Below, piece by piece: positions 35,659-43,490 of a DNA stretch of 64,000 nt. The stretch covers positions 1 to 64,000 of the forward strand of contig CAKULN010000010.1 in the NCBI GenBank assembly GCA_934667175.1, given 5' to 3'. The stretch is from an uncultured Bacteroidales bacterium. Its GTDB lineage: Bacteria; Bacteroidota; Bacteroidia; Bacteroidales; UBA932. The first letter of the stretch is position 1. Each line of letters starts with the position of its first letter. The notes beneath the pieces are model-generated. The model was given only the letters and a program-made list of their open reading frames with translations. It was not told the DNA's origin and did not search any database. Both the position numbers and the translations under genes were made by a program.

Positions 35659-36774
35659 ATGTCAAACGGAACTACGGATTTCTCTCGTCTGGAGCTCAAT
35701 CTCCAGAACTGTCTCGGCAACTACCGGTACTTTCGCTCAAAACTTCAGCGGACAACCAAGCTGTTGGTTTTGGTCAAGGCCAATGCCTACGGCCACGGAG
35801 CTGTGGAGTTCGCTCTGATGATGCAGAATGCGGGAGCGGATTATCTTGCCGTCGCCTTGCCGGTCGAGGGAATCGAACTCCGGCAGTCCGGTATCAGCCT
35901 TCCGATCTTGGTGCTGACCGCCGGCACCGACTATTTTGACGAGATCATAGACAATCATCTCGAGCCCGGAATCCCGAACCTCTACACGCTTAAATCTCTT
36001 GTCTCCACACTGCAAAGCCGTGGCATTGAAGGTTTTCCGGTCCACATAAAACTGGACACCGGCATGCACCGACTGGGCTTCATGACCAGCGAGCTTGACG
36101 AATTGATTGAATATCTCAGGGCGTGTTCCGAGGTGAGAGTCAAGTCGGTATATTCACATCTCGCTGTCGCCGAAGACCCGTCGATGGATCAGTTCACTCT
36201 TGGACAGATCTCAATGTTCGAGGCCAACGCGGCGAGGTTGGATGAGGCTTTGGGCTACCATCCGATGTGGCATGTTCTCAACTCCGCCGGCATCGAGCGG
36301 TTCCCTCTCTACCAGCATGACATGGTGCGGTTAGGTGTGGGAATATATGGGATCAGCTCATTGCCAGGTGTCCATCTGAAACCGGTGGCCTCACTTAAAG
36401 TGAAGATTTTGCAGATCAAGGAACTGAAACCTGGCGATGGTGCGATCGGTTACGGGCAGCATGGCATGATAACCCCGCAGGGGACACGCATTGCCACCAT
36501 CCCGGTCGGTTACGCTGACGGAATCGACCGGAGGCTTGGCTGCGGCCATGCCAGTTTTTCGCTGAACGGTCATCGTGTCCCCACAATCGGGAACATCTGC
36601 ATGGACATGTGTATGCTGGATGTGACAGGTGTTCCGGCGCAGGTGGGGGACACTGTGACAATTTTCGGGGAAGATCCGACTGTCAGTGAGCTTGCGAGGA
36701 TTCTGGACACGATTCCGTATGAGATCATGACTTCTGTTCCGCGCCGCATCGAGCGTGTTATTGTACGCAGGTAG
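35659..36774 (+). CDS. alr: Alanine racemase
   Basis: 371 aa. It makes D-alanine for peptidoglycan with pyridoxal phosphate. LLVLVKANAYGHGAVEFA holds the PLP lysine near residue 37. KLDTGMHRLGF and the C-terminal IPVGYADGIDRRLGCG and IGNICMDMCMLDVTG blocks are family signatures. The length is normal. It is a single gene, convergent with the DJ-1 family gene. Confidence 0.95.
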   Translation: MSNGTTDFSRLELNLQNCLGNYRYFRSKLQRTTKLLVLVKANAYGHGAVEFALMMQNAGADYLAVALPVEGIELRQSGISLPILVLTAGTDYFDEIIDNHLEPGIPNLYTLKSLVSTLQSRGIEGFPVHIKLDTGMHRLGFMTSELDELIEYLRACSEVRVKSVYSHLAVAEDPSMDQFTLGQISMFEANAARLDEALGYHPMWHVLNSAGIERFPLYQHDMVRLGVGIYGISSLPGVHLKPVASLKVKILQIKELKPGDGAIGYGQHGMITPQGTRIATIPVGYADGIDRRLGCGHASFSLNGHRVPTIGNICMDMCMLDVTGVPAQVGDTVTIFGEDPTVSELARILDTIPYEIMTSVPRRIERVIVRR

Positions 36775-36789
36775 TTTGACTTTCCTGTT

Positions 36790-37371
36790 CTAGTCAAAAA
36801 TCATCATGCCTGACCTGATCTCTCCGGCCAGGGCGGAACCTTTCACATGCTCCACAATTGCAAGTCCGAAATCCACCGCGCATCCAGGTCCGCGGCCGGT
36901 GATCAGATTTCCGTCAGCCACGCATGAGGTCTTGACATATTCTCCGCCTTTTGCGATCGGAGCCGCCTCGAACCCGTCGTAGCAAGTGAATTTCTTTCCC
37001 TCCAGCGATGGAAGCTGCGAGAGCACCAGCCCGGGAGCCGCGCAGATGGCAGCCAAGGTGCCGCCTTCGGCGTAGTGCCTTTTCATCAGTTCCATGAGTT
37101 CCGCGTCTTCCGCAAGGTTTTTCGTGCCTGGCATCCCTCCCGGGAACACAAGCACATCTTTCCCGTCTGTTCCTTCGGACACTGCTCTCTCTTTGAACAA
37201 ATCCCAGGTCAAGTCCGCGGCAACCGGCACGCCATGTGCGCCTGTAACGACCTCTTCATCCATGATGGAGACTGTGCTTGCCTCGATTCCTCCTCTGCGA
37301 AGAACATCCAGAGTGGCAAGAGCCTCGATCTCCTCGAAGCCCTCGGCTAAAAAAATGTAGATCCCTTTCAT
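36790..37371 (-). CDS. DJ-1/PfpI family protein
   Basis: 193 aa; ATG 37371 is chosen over an in-frame ATG 42 bp upstream because the protein then begins with the usual first strand (KGIYIFLAEGFEEIEALATL). The nucleophile elbow AAICAAPGLVL carries the reactive cysteine near residue 103. Related to DJ-1/YajL (ThiJ) proteins with glyoxalase, deglycase or redox-sensing activities; which applies here is unknown. The stop codon overlaps a small TTTGACT/AGTCAAA hairpin shared with the end of alr. Confidence 0.88.
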   Translation of the reverse strand: MKGIYIFLAEGFEEIEALATLDVLRRGGIEASTVSIMDEEVVTGAHGVPVAADLTWDLFKERAVSEGTDGKDVLVFPGGMPGTKNLAEDAELMELMKRHYAEGGTLAAICAAPGLVLSQLPSLEGKKFTCYDGFEAAPIAKGGEYVKTSCVADGNLITGRGPGCAVDFGLAIVEHVKGSALAGEIRSGMMIFD

Positions 37372-37399
37372 TGTATTATCATTAGGTGAATGCACTTTT

Positions 37400-37562
37400 G
37401 GTCGCTTCGACAAGCTCAGCGACCGAATGCGTCATCGACTGCCTGCCGGTCGCTGAGCCTGTCAAGTGACCGAACACTACCGGTCGCTGAGCCTGTCGAA
37501 GCGACTAAGGCTACTTCTCAAAAACAAGCACTGGTCACTTCGGCAAGCTCAGTGACCAGTGC
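37400..37562. repeat. Palindromic core-repeat cluster R5a
   Basis: Two to three GGTCGC-armed copies and one GGTCAC-armed copy (GGTCACT, TCGGCAAGCTC core, AGTGACC) lie between the DJ-1 gene start and tRNA-Gln. Confidence 0.9.
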
Positions 37563-37580
37563 GTCTCAATGACCAAACTG

Positions 37581-37651
37581 TTGAGATATCAGGACTCGAA
37601 CCTGAACTGGCAGAACCAAAATCTGTAGTGCTACCATTACACCATACCTCA
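37581..37651 (-). tRNA. tRNA-Gln (TTG)
   Basis: A 71-nt cloverleaf on the minus strand. The acceptor TGAGGTA/TATCTCA ends in discriminator A, and the anticodon arm ACAGA-TTTTGGT-TCTGC gives anticodon TTG (Gln). The T arm is TCAGG-TTCGAGT-CCTGA. Pair 27-43 is a mismatch. CCA is not encoded. A promoter lies directly upstream. Confidence 0.93.
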
Positions 37652-37661
37652 ATTCCGTTCA

Positions 37662-37692
37662 CAAATTTATTCATTTTCCCGCAAATCTGCAA
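37662..37692 (-). promoter_or_regulatory. Promoter of tRNA-Gln
   Basis: On the minus strand TTGC (37692-37689), a 19-bp spacer and TAAATTTG (37669-37662) lie just before the tRNA. The -7 box is perfect; the -33 box is one base off TTTG in register. Confidence 0.7.
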
Positions 37693-37780
37693 CCTTGTCC
37701 GCCAGAAAGAGTGCAGATTTGCATTGCTTTTTCGGGCGCATAGTCCTATTCCACAGAAAATCAGTTGAATATGATAGCCC

Positions 37781-37922
37781 CTCCGGTCGCTAAGCCTGCC
37801 GAAGCAACCTAAGCACTCCGGTCGCTGAGCCTGCCGAAGCGACCTAAGCCCCTCCCGCTCGCTCGCTGAGCCTGCCGAAGCGACCTAAGCACTCCCGGTC
37901 GCTGAGCTTGTCGAAGCGACCT
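37781..37922. repeat. Palindromic core-repeat cluster R5b
   Basis: Four GGTCGC-armed copies in near tandem (the last with core GAGCTTGTCGA) end twelve bases before the stop codon of the AraC-type gene. The gap 37693-37780 between this cluster and the tRNA-Gln promoter shows nothing else. Confidence 0.9.
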
Positions 37923-37934
37923 CACATCATGAGG

Positions 37935-39107
37935 TTACGGTTTCATGTCCAGCTCGACCCCTTGCGTCAGACTCCGGTCGATCTCTCCGACATTTCTCTT
38001 CGCCTTGTAATAAGCCGTGCGTGAGACGAAACCGGACTCCATGGCGATTTCCTCCTGCTTGGCGTTCGGATGAGCCTCCTTGTAGAGCCTTGCATATTCA
38101 AGCCTGAACATGTTGACAAGATTGTAGTAACCGATAGAGGAGATGAATTTGCTGGCCCTGTTCATCTTCCCGTTGCCAAGATCCAGAAGAACCTCGGTCT
38201 TGAGCAGATGCGGCTCCCTGAACCTGCGAAGAATAATCGACAGAACTTCCGCTTTGATTTCATCCATCGGCGTCCCGTCGTCCTCGGAGTCGTGTTCAGA
38301 CTCCTCTTTCTCTTGCGCCTCTTGCTCATTGATCTCGTCGATTGCCTGTGCCTTAAGTTTATGCATCTCACTTTCAATCTCTTTCGGACGTAGAACCCTC
38401 TGCGGGTGAAGTATGATGCAAAGAAAGTAAACCATCCACCCCGAGGTGATGATGTCGATCGCTAACTTCGCCCATCTGCTGCCTGTGACAAAGATGATCC
38501 ACACGAGAGTGATCCACATCAACGGGGTGTAGAGCATCTTTTTCGCGAACTTGTAGGGAAAGTCCTCATCGTTGGAGTAGTTGTCGGTGTTGAATCTTTC
38601 CATCTCTCTCTTTAGGTTCATCAGCACGCTGACCGTGACCACCGTGAAAAGTATGCTGACGAAACCTGATGTGTACAGCACCGCCTTGTCGTGTTCCACC
38701 ATCCAGTCATGCAGGCCGAAAAGAAGCGGGACAAGCATCACCAAGATCATCACAAACGGAGCCCCAAGGTACAGTTTCCAGATCGCGTCGCTCTTTTTCT
38801 TACGGCTCCGAAGCTGGAAATACTGCTTGATGGAAATCGCGAAGAAGACCGGATAGTACAGCACTGCGAATGTCCTTGTGTAGGTCCACACCGCAGGATC
38901 CATCGGGGCGAGGACATAAGGGAAAATCAACGCGATGGAAGCATAGAATAATGTCACCAGTTTCCTGGCGGGATAGAAATAGTCGGCATTCTCGCAGAAT
39001 GGCCTGCACATGTGGTTCCACCTGATGTAGGCGCAAACCGCACCTGTTGTGATGAATATCAGACAACCTGCTGAGTACAGGCCTTCGGGGGTAACGTTCC
39101 AGATCAT
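37935..39107 (-). CDS. Membrane-anchored AraC-type transcriptional regulator
   Basis: 390 aa. Six hydrophobic helices occupy residues 1-235 (LYSAGCLIFITTGAVCAYI and TSGWMVYFLCIILHPQRV are examples). An acidic linker follows (QEKEESEHDSEDDGTPMDE), then a C-terminal AraC-type helix-turn-helix from about 285 (NRASKFISSIGYYNLVNMFR, KQEEIAMESGFVSRTAYYKA). Such proteins would sense a signal at or in the membrane and bind DNA while tethered. It is 36 bp downstream of rbfA on the same strand, so it may be the last gene of tyrS-rbfA. Target genes are unknown. Confidence 0.8.
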   Translation of the reverse strand: MIWNVTPEGLYSAGCLIFITTGAVCAYIRWNHMCRPFCENADYFYPARKLVTLFYASIALIFPYVLAPMDPAVWTYTRTFAVLYYPVFFAISIKQYFQLRSRKKKSDAIWKLYLGAPFVMILVMLVPLLFGLHDWMVEHDKAVLYTSGFVSILFTVVTVSVLMNLKREMERFNTDNYSNDEDFPYKFAKKMLYTPLMWITLVWIIFVTGSRWAKLAIDIITSGWMVYFLCIILHPQRVLRPKEIESEMHKLKAQAIDEINEQEAQEKEESEHDSEDDGTPMDEIKAEVLSIILRRFREPHLLKTEVLLDLGNGKMNRASKFISSIGYYNLVNMFRLEYARLYKEAHPNAKQEEIAMESGFVSRTAYYKAKRNVGEIDRSLTQGVELDMKP

Positions 39108-39143
39108 AAAATTCCTCTTGTCTGTGAATATTCCCGCACCGGT

Positions 39144-39491
39144 CTATTTCTTCAGAAGCTCGTCGATGTGTTCGGCGTAGTCCAGTGAGGAGTCAAGGTA
39201 AAAAACAATCTCCGGCACGATGCGGAGCTGCTTGGCGACTAGGTGGCCGAGCTCTCCACGCAGAGCCTTGACATTGTCGTTGAGGATTTTCATCACTTCA
39301 TCAGCCTTGGCTGACGGGAATATGCTGACGTAGGTCTTGGCGAGGGAGAGGTCTGGGCTTACCCTGACCTCGCTCACCGTCACCATCGCGCCCCCGAACA
39401 CGGCCATGCCCTTGCCGCGTATGATTTCCGCCAGATCCTTCTGGATCTCCCGGGCAACTTTCAGCTGTCTTGTGCTGGCCTGTTTCTCCAT
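39144..39491 (-). CDS. rbfA: Ribosome-binding factor A
   Basis: 115 aa. It binds the 30S subunit late in 16S rRNA maturation. The KH-like fold is recognisable: RQLKVAREIQKDLAEIIRGK, VTVSEVRVSPDLSLAKTYVS and ELGHLVAKQLRIVPEIVFYL then DSSLDYAEHIDELL. Its start lies two bases after the tyrS stop. Confidence 0.93.
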   Translation of the reverse strand: MEKQASTRQLKVAREIQKDLAEIIRGKGMAVFGGAMVTVSEVRVSPDLSLAKTYVSIFPSAKADEVMKILNDNVKALRGELGHLVAKQLRIVPEIVFYLDSSLDYAEHIDELLKK

Positions 39492-39493
39492 GA

Positions 39494-40786
39494 TTACAAC
39501 ACATTGATGATAAAGTAGTTCTTCTTTCCTTTCTGGGCAAGGATGTACTTCCCGTCCACGATGTCTTTCTCGGAGATCTCGTAGGCGATGTCAGAGATCT
39601 TGTCCTTGTTGATGCTGACGCCGTTGCCCTGAACCATCTTTCTGGCCTCTCCCTTTGATGAGAACACCTGGGTCTTCACGGCGAGGAAGTCAAGGATGTC
39701 GCAAGGAAGGTCTGATTTCTGAATATCAAAGGTCGGCACGCCGCTGAACACGGCGAGGAATGTCTTCTCGTCCAGTTTCCTGAGTTCGTCCGAAGTGGAG
39801 TTGCCGAACAGCATCTTGGACGCGGAGACCGCGTTGGCATATTCATCCTCCCCGTGGATCATGATTGTAAGCTCCTTGGCGAGAAGCTGCTGAAGGGTCC
39901 TGCGGCCCGGGTCCTGACGGTGCTCCTCGATGGCCGCGCTGATCGTGGCCTCATCCAGAAGAGTGAATATCTTGATGTATCTTTCAGCGTCCTCATCGCT
40001 GACGTTCAGCCAGAACTGGTAGAACTCGTAAGGGGATGTCTTCTCCGGGTCGAGCCAGATGTTGCCTTTCTCCGTCTTTCCGAACTTCGTGCCGTCAGCC
40101 TTGCGGATGAGAGGGCAGGTGAGCGCGAACGCGTCGGTCTTGCCGAGCATCCTGCGGATGAGCTCCGTTCCGGTGGTGATGTTGCCCCACTGATCGCTTC
40201 CGCCGAGCTGGAGGCGGCAGCCCTTGTTCTCGTAGAGCCAGAGGTAGTCGTAGCCCTGAAGCAGCTGGTAGCTGAACTCGGTGAAAGACATTCCCTCGCG
40301 AGACTCGCTGGATAGACGCTTCTTCACCGAATCCTTGGCCATCATGTAGTTGACGGTAATATGCTTGCCCACGTCACGGATGAAGTTCAGAAAAGAGTAG
40401 TTCTTCATCCAATCGTAGTTGTTCACGAGCTCGGCCTTGTTTGGAGCGTCCGAGTCAAAGTCCAGGATTCTGGAGAGCTGTTTCTTGATGCCGGCGATGT
40501 TGTGCTGTAGGGTCTCCTCGTCAAGAAGGTTCCTCTCCTGGGACTTCATCGACGGGTCGCCGATCATTCCTGTAGCGCCTCCGATCAAGGCGATCGGCTT
40601 GTGTCCGCACTGCTGGAAATGCTTAAGGATCATGATGCTGACAAGGTGGCCGATGTGCAGGGAGTCCGCCGTCGGGTCGATTCCTACGTAGGCGGCCTGC
40701 GGGCCTTCCATGAGCTTTTCCTCTGTTCCAGGCATGATGTCCTGGATCATGCCTCTCCATTTGAGTTCCTCTACGAAATTCTTCAT
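39494..40786 (-). CDS. tyrS: Tyrosyl-tRNA synthetase
   Basis: 430 aa from ATG 40786 (a longer frame from 40813 adds nine residues and is less typical). It charges tRNA-Tyr. Class I signatures: the HIGH-like motif [13 protein letters not shown] and the KMSKS-like motif [26 protein letters not shown] forms the tyrosine site. A C-terminal S4 domain runs from about residue 365. Its promoter lies back-to-back with that of tpiA. Confidence 0.96.
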   Translation of the reverse strand: MKNFVEELKWRGMIQDIMPGTEEKLMEGPQAAYVGIDPTADSLHIGHLVSIMILKHFQQCGHKPIALIGGATGMIGDPSMKSQERNLLDEETLQHNIAGIKKQLSRILDFDSDAPNKAELVNNYDWMKNYSFLNFIRDVGKHITVNYMMAKDSVKKRLSSESREGMSFTEFSYQLLQGYDYLWLYENKGCRLQLGGSDQWGNITTGTELIRRMLGKTDAFALTCPLIRKADGTKFGKTEKGNIWLDPEKTSPYEFYQFWLNVSDEDAERYIKIFTLLDEATISAAIEEHRQDPGRRTLQQLLAKELTIMIHGEDEYANAVSASKMLFGNSTSDELRKLDEKTFLAVFSGVPTFDIQKSDLPCDILDFLAVKTQVFSSKGEARKMVQGNGVSINKDKISDIAYEISEKDIVDGKYILAQKGKKNYFIINVL

Positions 40787-40857
40787 TGTATGTCGCGTTA
40801 TTATATTCATCATCCGGCGGGATTTCAGGCCTTGCCTTATTTTCGCGCCATTTTATG

Positions 40858-40865
40858 CAAAGTTA
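40858..40865 (-). promoter_or_regulatory. -7 element TAACTTTG for tyrS-rbfA
   Basis: It is a perfect TAnnTTTG on the minus strand, about 72 bp before tyrS. It is only 13 bp from the divergent tpiA -7 box, so the two promoters must share upstream DNA. Confidence 0.6.
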
Positions 40866-40878
40866 GGCAAAAATAATG

Positions 40879-40886
40879 TAAATTTG
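40879..40886 (+). promoter_or_regulatory. -7 element TAAATTTG for tpiA
   Basis: It is a perfect TAnnTTTG, 41 bp before the tpiA ATG, back-to-back with the tyrS promoter. Confidence 0.6.
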
Positions 40887-40926
40887 CAGGCTGAAAACGA
40901 AATTAACAGTTTAAAAATAAACGAAT

Positions 40927-41682
40927 ATGAGAAAGAAAATCGTTGCCGGAAACTGGAAGATGAACACAACTCTCCAGGAAGGCGTTGAACTTGCGAAGGC
41001 TGTCGCCGCCAAGTCAGTCGAGACTCCAGAACATGTAGGGCTTATCGTCGCCCCTCCTTTCACCCACCTCGCATCTGTCGCCGAGGCTCTCAAGGGCTCA
41101 AAGGTCGAGCTTTCAGCCCAGAACTGTGCTGATCACGAGAAGGGCGCCTACACGGGTGAGGTCGCTGTCAACATGCTTACATCCGTAGGCTGCCAGTGGA
41201 CCATCCTTGGACACTCCGAGAGAAGGCAGTACTATGGTGAGACCGACGAGAAGCTTGTCGAGAAGACCAAACTTGCCCTTGCGGCCGGTCTTGGTGTCAT
41301 CCTTTGCGTAGGTGAGAATCTCGAGCAGAGAGAGGCCGGAAAGCATTTCGATGTGGTCACCGAGCAGATCAAGAATGTCCTTTACAACTTTACTGCTGAG
41401 GACATGGCCAAGATCATCGTGGCTTACGAGCCGGTTTGGGCCATCGGAACAGGCAAGACCGCTTCCGCCGAGCAGGCAGAGGAGATCCACGCATGCATCC
41501 GCAAGGTACTTGCCGAGAAGTTCGGTGAGACTGTAGCTGAGGACACCACAATCCTTTACGGCGGAAGCTGCAAGCCTTCAAACGCCAAGGAACTCTTCGC
41601 CCAGAAAGACATCGACGGCGGCCTTATCGGTGGCGCCGCCCTTAAGGCAGACGACTTCATAGCCATCGCCCAGAGTTATTAA
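40927..41682 (+). CDS. tpiA: Triosephosphate isomerase
   Basis: 251 aa. It interconverts dihydroxyacetone phosphate and glyceraldehyde 3-phosphate. AGNWKMN at residues 6-12 supplies the catalytic Asn and Lys, TILGHSERR the catalytic His, and [18 protein letters not shown] ([14 protein letters not shown]) the catalytic Glu. [10 protein letters not shown] is the C-terminal phosphate loop. No GAATAT word occurs in it. A strong bidirectional terminator follows. Confidence 0.97.
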   Translation: MRKKIVAGNWKMNTTLQEGVELAKAVAAKSVETPEHVGLIVAPPFTHLASVAEALKGSKVELSAQNCADHEKGAYTGEVAVNMLTSVGCQWTILGHSERRQYYGETDEKLVEKTKLALAAGLGVILCVGENLEQREAGKHFDVVTEQIKNVLYNFTAEDMAKIIVAYEPVWAIGTGKTASAEQAEEIHACIRKVLAEKFGETVAEDTTILYGGSCKPSNAKELFAQKDIDGGLIGGAALKADDFIAIAQSY

Positions 41683-41700
41683 CGATTAGTTTTATAAATA

Positions 41701-41735
41701 AAGTGGGGCAAAGCGTCAGCTTTGCCCCACTTTTT
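41701..41735. terminator. Bidirectional terminator between tpiA and histone-like gene
   Basis: A perfect 14-bp stem (AAGTGGGGCAAAGC with GCTTTGCCCCACTT) and a GTCA loop are followed by T on the plus strand and preceded by A, so it serves both convergent genes. Confidence 0.92.
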
Positions 41736-41751
41736 AGTGATATCGTGTCTC

Positions 41752-41928
41752 TTACTTCTTGGACTCCTCTACGGAAACCTTTCTGAATTCCTTGAGATCC
41801 TTCATGAGCTCGAGAGCGGCCTTGCGGGCGCGTGCGCCAGCTGCCTTGTTACCCTTTTCTACCTGAGCGTCAGCGTTCTCTACGAACACGTTGAGCTCTT
41901 CCTTGATTTTAGCGACAAGATTCTCCAT
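41752..41928 (-). CDS. Histone H1-like protein (Hc1 type)
   Basis: 58 aa, found by reading the minus strand. It begins MENLVAKIKEELNVFVENAD and then contains AQVEKGNKAAGARARKAALE and FRKVSVEESKK. The GNKAAGxRARK block and the FRKxSVExSK ending are hallmarks of the short Bacteroidetes H1-like proteins, which bind DNA or RNA through lysines and compact the nucleoid. It is a monocistronic gene with a strong terminator and an AT-rich leader. High expression is likely from the family. Confidence 0.88.
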   Translation of the reverse strand: MENLVAKIKEELNVFVENADAQVEKGNKAAGARARKAALELMKDLKEFRKVSVEESKK

Positions 41929-42006
41929 TTTGTTCTAATTTTAGTGAATAGTTGGATTATTATTAATAATATAATGTAATCTACTCATATTGTGGGCGCA
42001 AGTTAT

Positions 42007-42036
42007 GGAAAAAAATGTAATTAACAAATTTTTTCC
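42007..42036. terminator. AT-rich hairpin after pth
   Basis: GGAAAAAA (42007-42014) pairs with TTTTTTCC (42029-42036). Read on the minus strand it follows the pth stop by about 27 bp. It could be a terminator; the stem is A/T-rich, so the call is weak. Confidence 0.4.
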
Positions 42037-42062
42037 GTAAAAAAGGCTGGTTTTCTATCGGT

Positions 42063-42650
42063 TCACGCCCCTTTTTCTTCTTTTGCGGGCTTCACGTTCA
42101 GCAGATTCATCGCCCTGTCCGGCCCTATTGTGGAAAAATTCTTGATCCCTTCGATGACTCTGTCACATATTCCAGGAACGGCGGCCTTCTCTTCCGCGCT
42201 GAGCTCTCCGATCACATAGTCGACCTGGGCTCCACGGGAGAAATTGTTGCCGATTCCGATTCTGATCCTGGCCCACTGCTGCGTCTCGAGACGTGCCTGG
42301 ATGTCTTTGAGTCCATTGTGACCACCGTCACTTCCGTTCTTGCGCATCCTGACGGTGCCGAACGGGAGGTTCAGGTCGTCACAGATCACGATGAGGTTTT
42401 CAAGGGGCAGCTTAAGCTTGTCCATCCAGTAACGGACAGCGTTGCCGCTGAGATTCATGTAGGTGGACGGTTTCAGAAGGTAGAACTTCCGCCCTTTGAA
42501 CGAGATCTCAGCCACGTCCCCGTAACGCTCCGTCCTGAAAACAGTATTGGATGCCTGTGCCCAGGCATCCAATACCATAAACCCCATGTTATGTCTGGTT
42601 GAAGCGTACTCCGCGCCGATGTTTCCCAATCCTGCGACAAGGTAGTTCAT
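42063..42650 (-). CDS. pth: Peptidyl-tRNA hydrolase
   Basis: 195 aa from ATG 42650; an in-frame ATG at 42728 would overlap rplY by 46 bp and add 26 residues unlike the family. It releases tRNA from stalled peptidyl-tRNA. Signatures: LVAGLGNIGAEYASTRHNMG (with the catalytic His and Asn), LKPSTYMNLSGNAVRYWM, VICDDLNLPFGTVRMRKNGS, and GGHNGLKDI. It is preceded by rplY in the same operon, an order common in bacteria. Confidence 0.94.
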   Translation of the reverse strand: MNYLVAGLGNIGAEYASTRHNMGFMVLDAWAQASNTVFRTERYGDVAEISFKGRKFYLLKPSTYMNLSGNAVRYWMDKLKLPLENLIVICDDLNLPFGTVRMRKNGSDGGHNGLKDIQARLETQQWARIRIGIGNNFSRGAQVDYVIGELSAEEKAAVPGICDRVIEGIKNFSTIGPDRAMNLLNVKPAKEEKGA

Positions 42651-42681
42651 TCCAGTTCCTTCTTCAGAGGTCTGCGACGGC

Positions 42682-43326
42682 TTATTCAGCAGCCGGCTCA
42701 GCAGTTTCCTCAGTTGATTCAGTCTCATGCTCCTCGGCGCCTTCCATCTTCTCCTCGTGGGCGAGCTGTGCCGCGATCTGACGTGTGGACTTCACGGCGC
42801 AGATGATGGTTGACTTAGGGGTGACAACGCTCACGTTCTCAACCTTGATGTCGCCGGCGACAATGCGCTTCTCGATGTCAAGTTTGGTAACGTCGAGGTT
42901 GATCGTGTCAGGAAGGTCTTTCATCAGGGCGCTGATCTTCACCTCTCTGCTGACGAGAACGAACTTACCACCTCTCTGTACTCCCACAGGGTGACCGCTC
43001 ACAACAACCGGAACCTTGATGGTTACAGGCTTGTCCTCGGAAACGGCGAGGAAGTCGGCGTGGAGACAGTTGTCCTTTACCGGATGGTACTGAAGTTCGT
43101 GAACGACAGCGGTGTAGGCCTTGCCGTTGTCAAGTTTGATGTCGATGATGAAAGATGCGGGAGTGTGGGTGATGCCCATGAGATCCCTTTCTGTTACGGT
43201 GAAGAGAACGTTCTCAACTCCGGCGCCGTAGAGGTTGCAAGGAACGAGACCCTGCTTACGGAACGCTTTGACCACGGCCTTGTTGCCGACCTCGCGGACT
43301 TTGCCGTTAAGCTCAAAATGCTTCAT
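42682..43326 (-). CDS. rplY: 50S ribosomal protein bL25 (Ctc form)
   Basis: 214 aa, the long CTC/TL5 form. An N-terminal 5S-rRNA-binding domain (LNGKVREVGNKAVVKAFRKQ, GLVPCNLYGAG) is followed by a C-terminal TL5 beta domain (VVVSGHPVGVQRGGKFVLVS, DIEKRIVAGDIKVENV) and an acidic tail rich in Glu. It binds 5S rRNA in the central protuberance. It has an ~85-nt structured leader, and pth follows. Confidence 0.94.
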   Translation of the reverse strand: MKHFELNGKVREVGNKAVVKAFRKQGLVPCNLYGAGVENVLFTVTERDLMGITHTPASFIIDIKLDNGKAYTAVVHELQYHPVKDNCLHADFLAVSEDKPVTIKVPVVVSGHPVGVQRGGKFVLVSREVKISALMKDLPDTINLDVTKLDIEKRIVAGDIKVENVSVVTPKSTIICAVKSTRQIAAQLAHEEKMEGAEEHETESTEETAEPAAE

Positions 43327-43355
43327 TGTTTTTTTTGTTTAAAATGTGTTACTCA

Positions 43356-43405
43356 GTTCCGGACCGCCCGGAACCCCATTGCACCAAAAGCGTTGCTCAC
43401 GCTTT
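43356..43405 (-). promoter_or_regulatory. Two hairpins in the rplY mRNA leader
   Basis: On the minus-strand transcript, AAAGCG/CGCTTT (43405-43387) lies almost at the predicted 5' end and GTTCCGG/CCGGAAC (43374-43356) follows after ~12 bases. The ATG is 30 bases further. An L25 or 5S-like autoregulatory leader is possible; no known leader family was recognised. Confidence 0.5.
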
Positions 43406-43417
43406 GTAATTGCGCGG

Positions 43418-43425
43418 CAAAGATA
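43418..43425 (-). promoter_or_regulatory. -7 element TATCTTTG for rplY-pth
   Basis: It is a perfect TAnnTTTG on the minus strand, 92 bp before the rplY ATG, giving an ~85-nt leader. Confidence 0.6.
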
Positions 43426-43490
43426 GGAATATTTTGTGAATAGGCAAAAAGCCACGAGCTGAATTCTCCGTAATTCCTTTTTTGCCTGGC

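Noticed and set aside
33361..37651. Island bounded by tRNA-Ala and tRNA-Gln
   Set aside because: Genes between them are ordinary chromosomal genes, and no direct repeat of the tRNA ends was seen.
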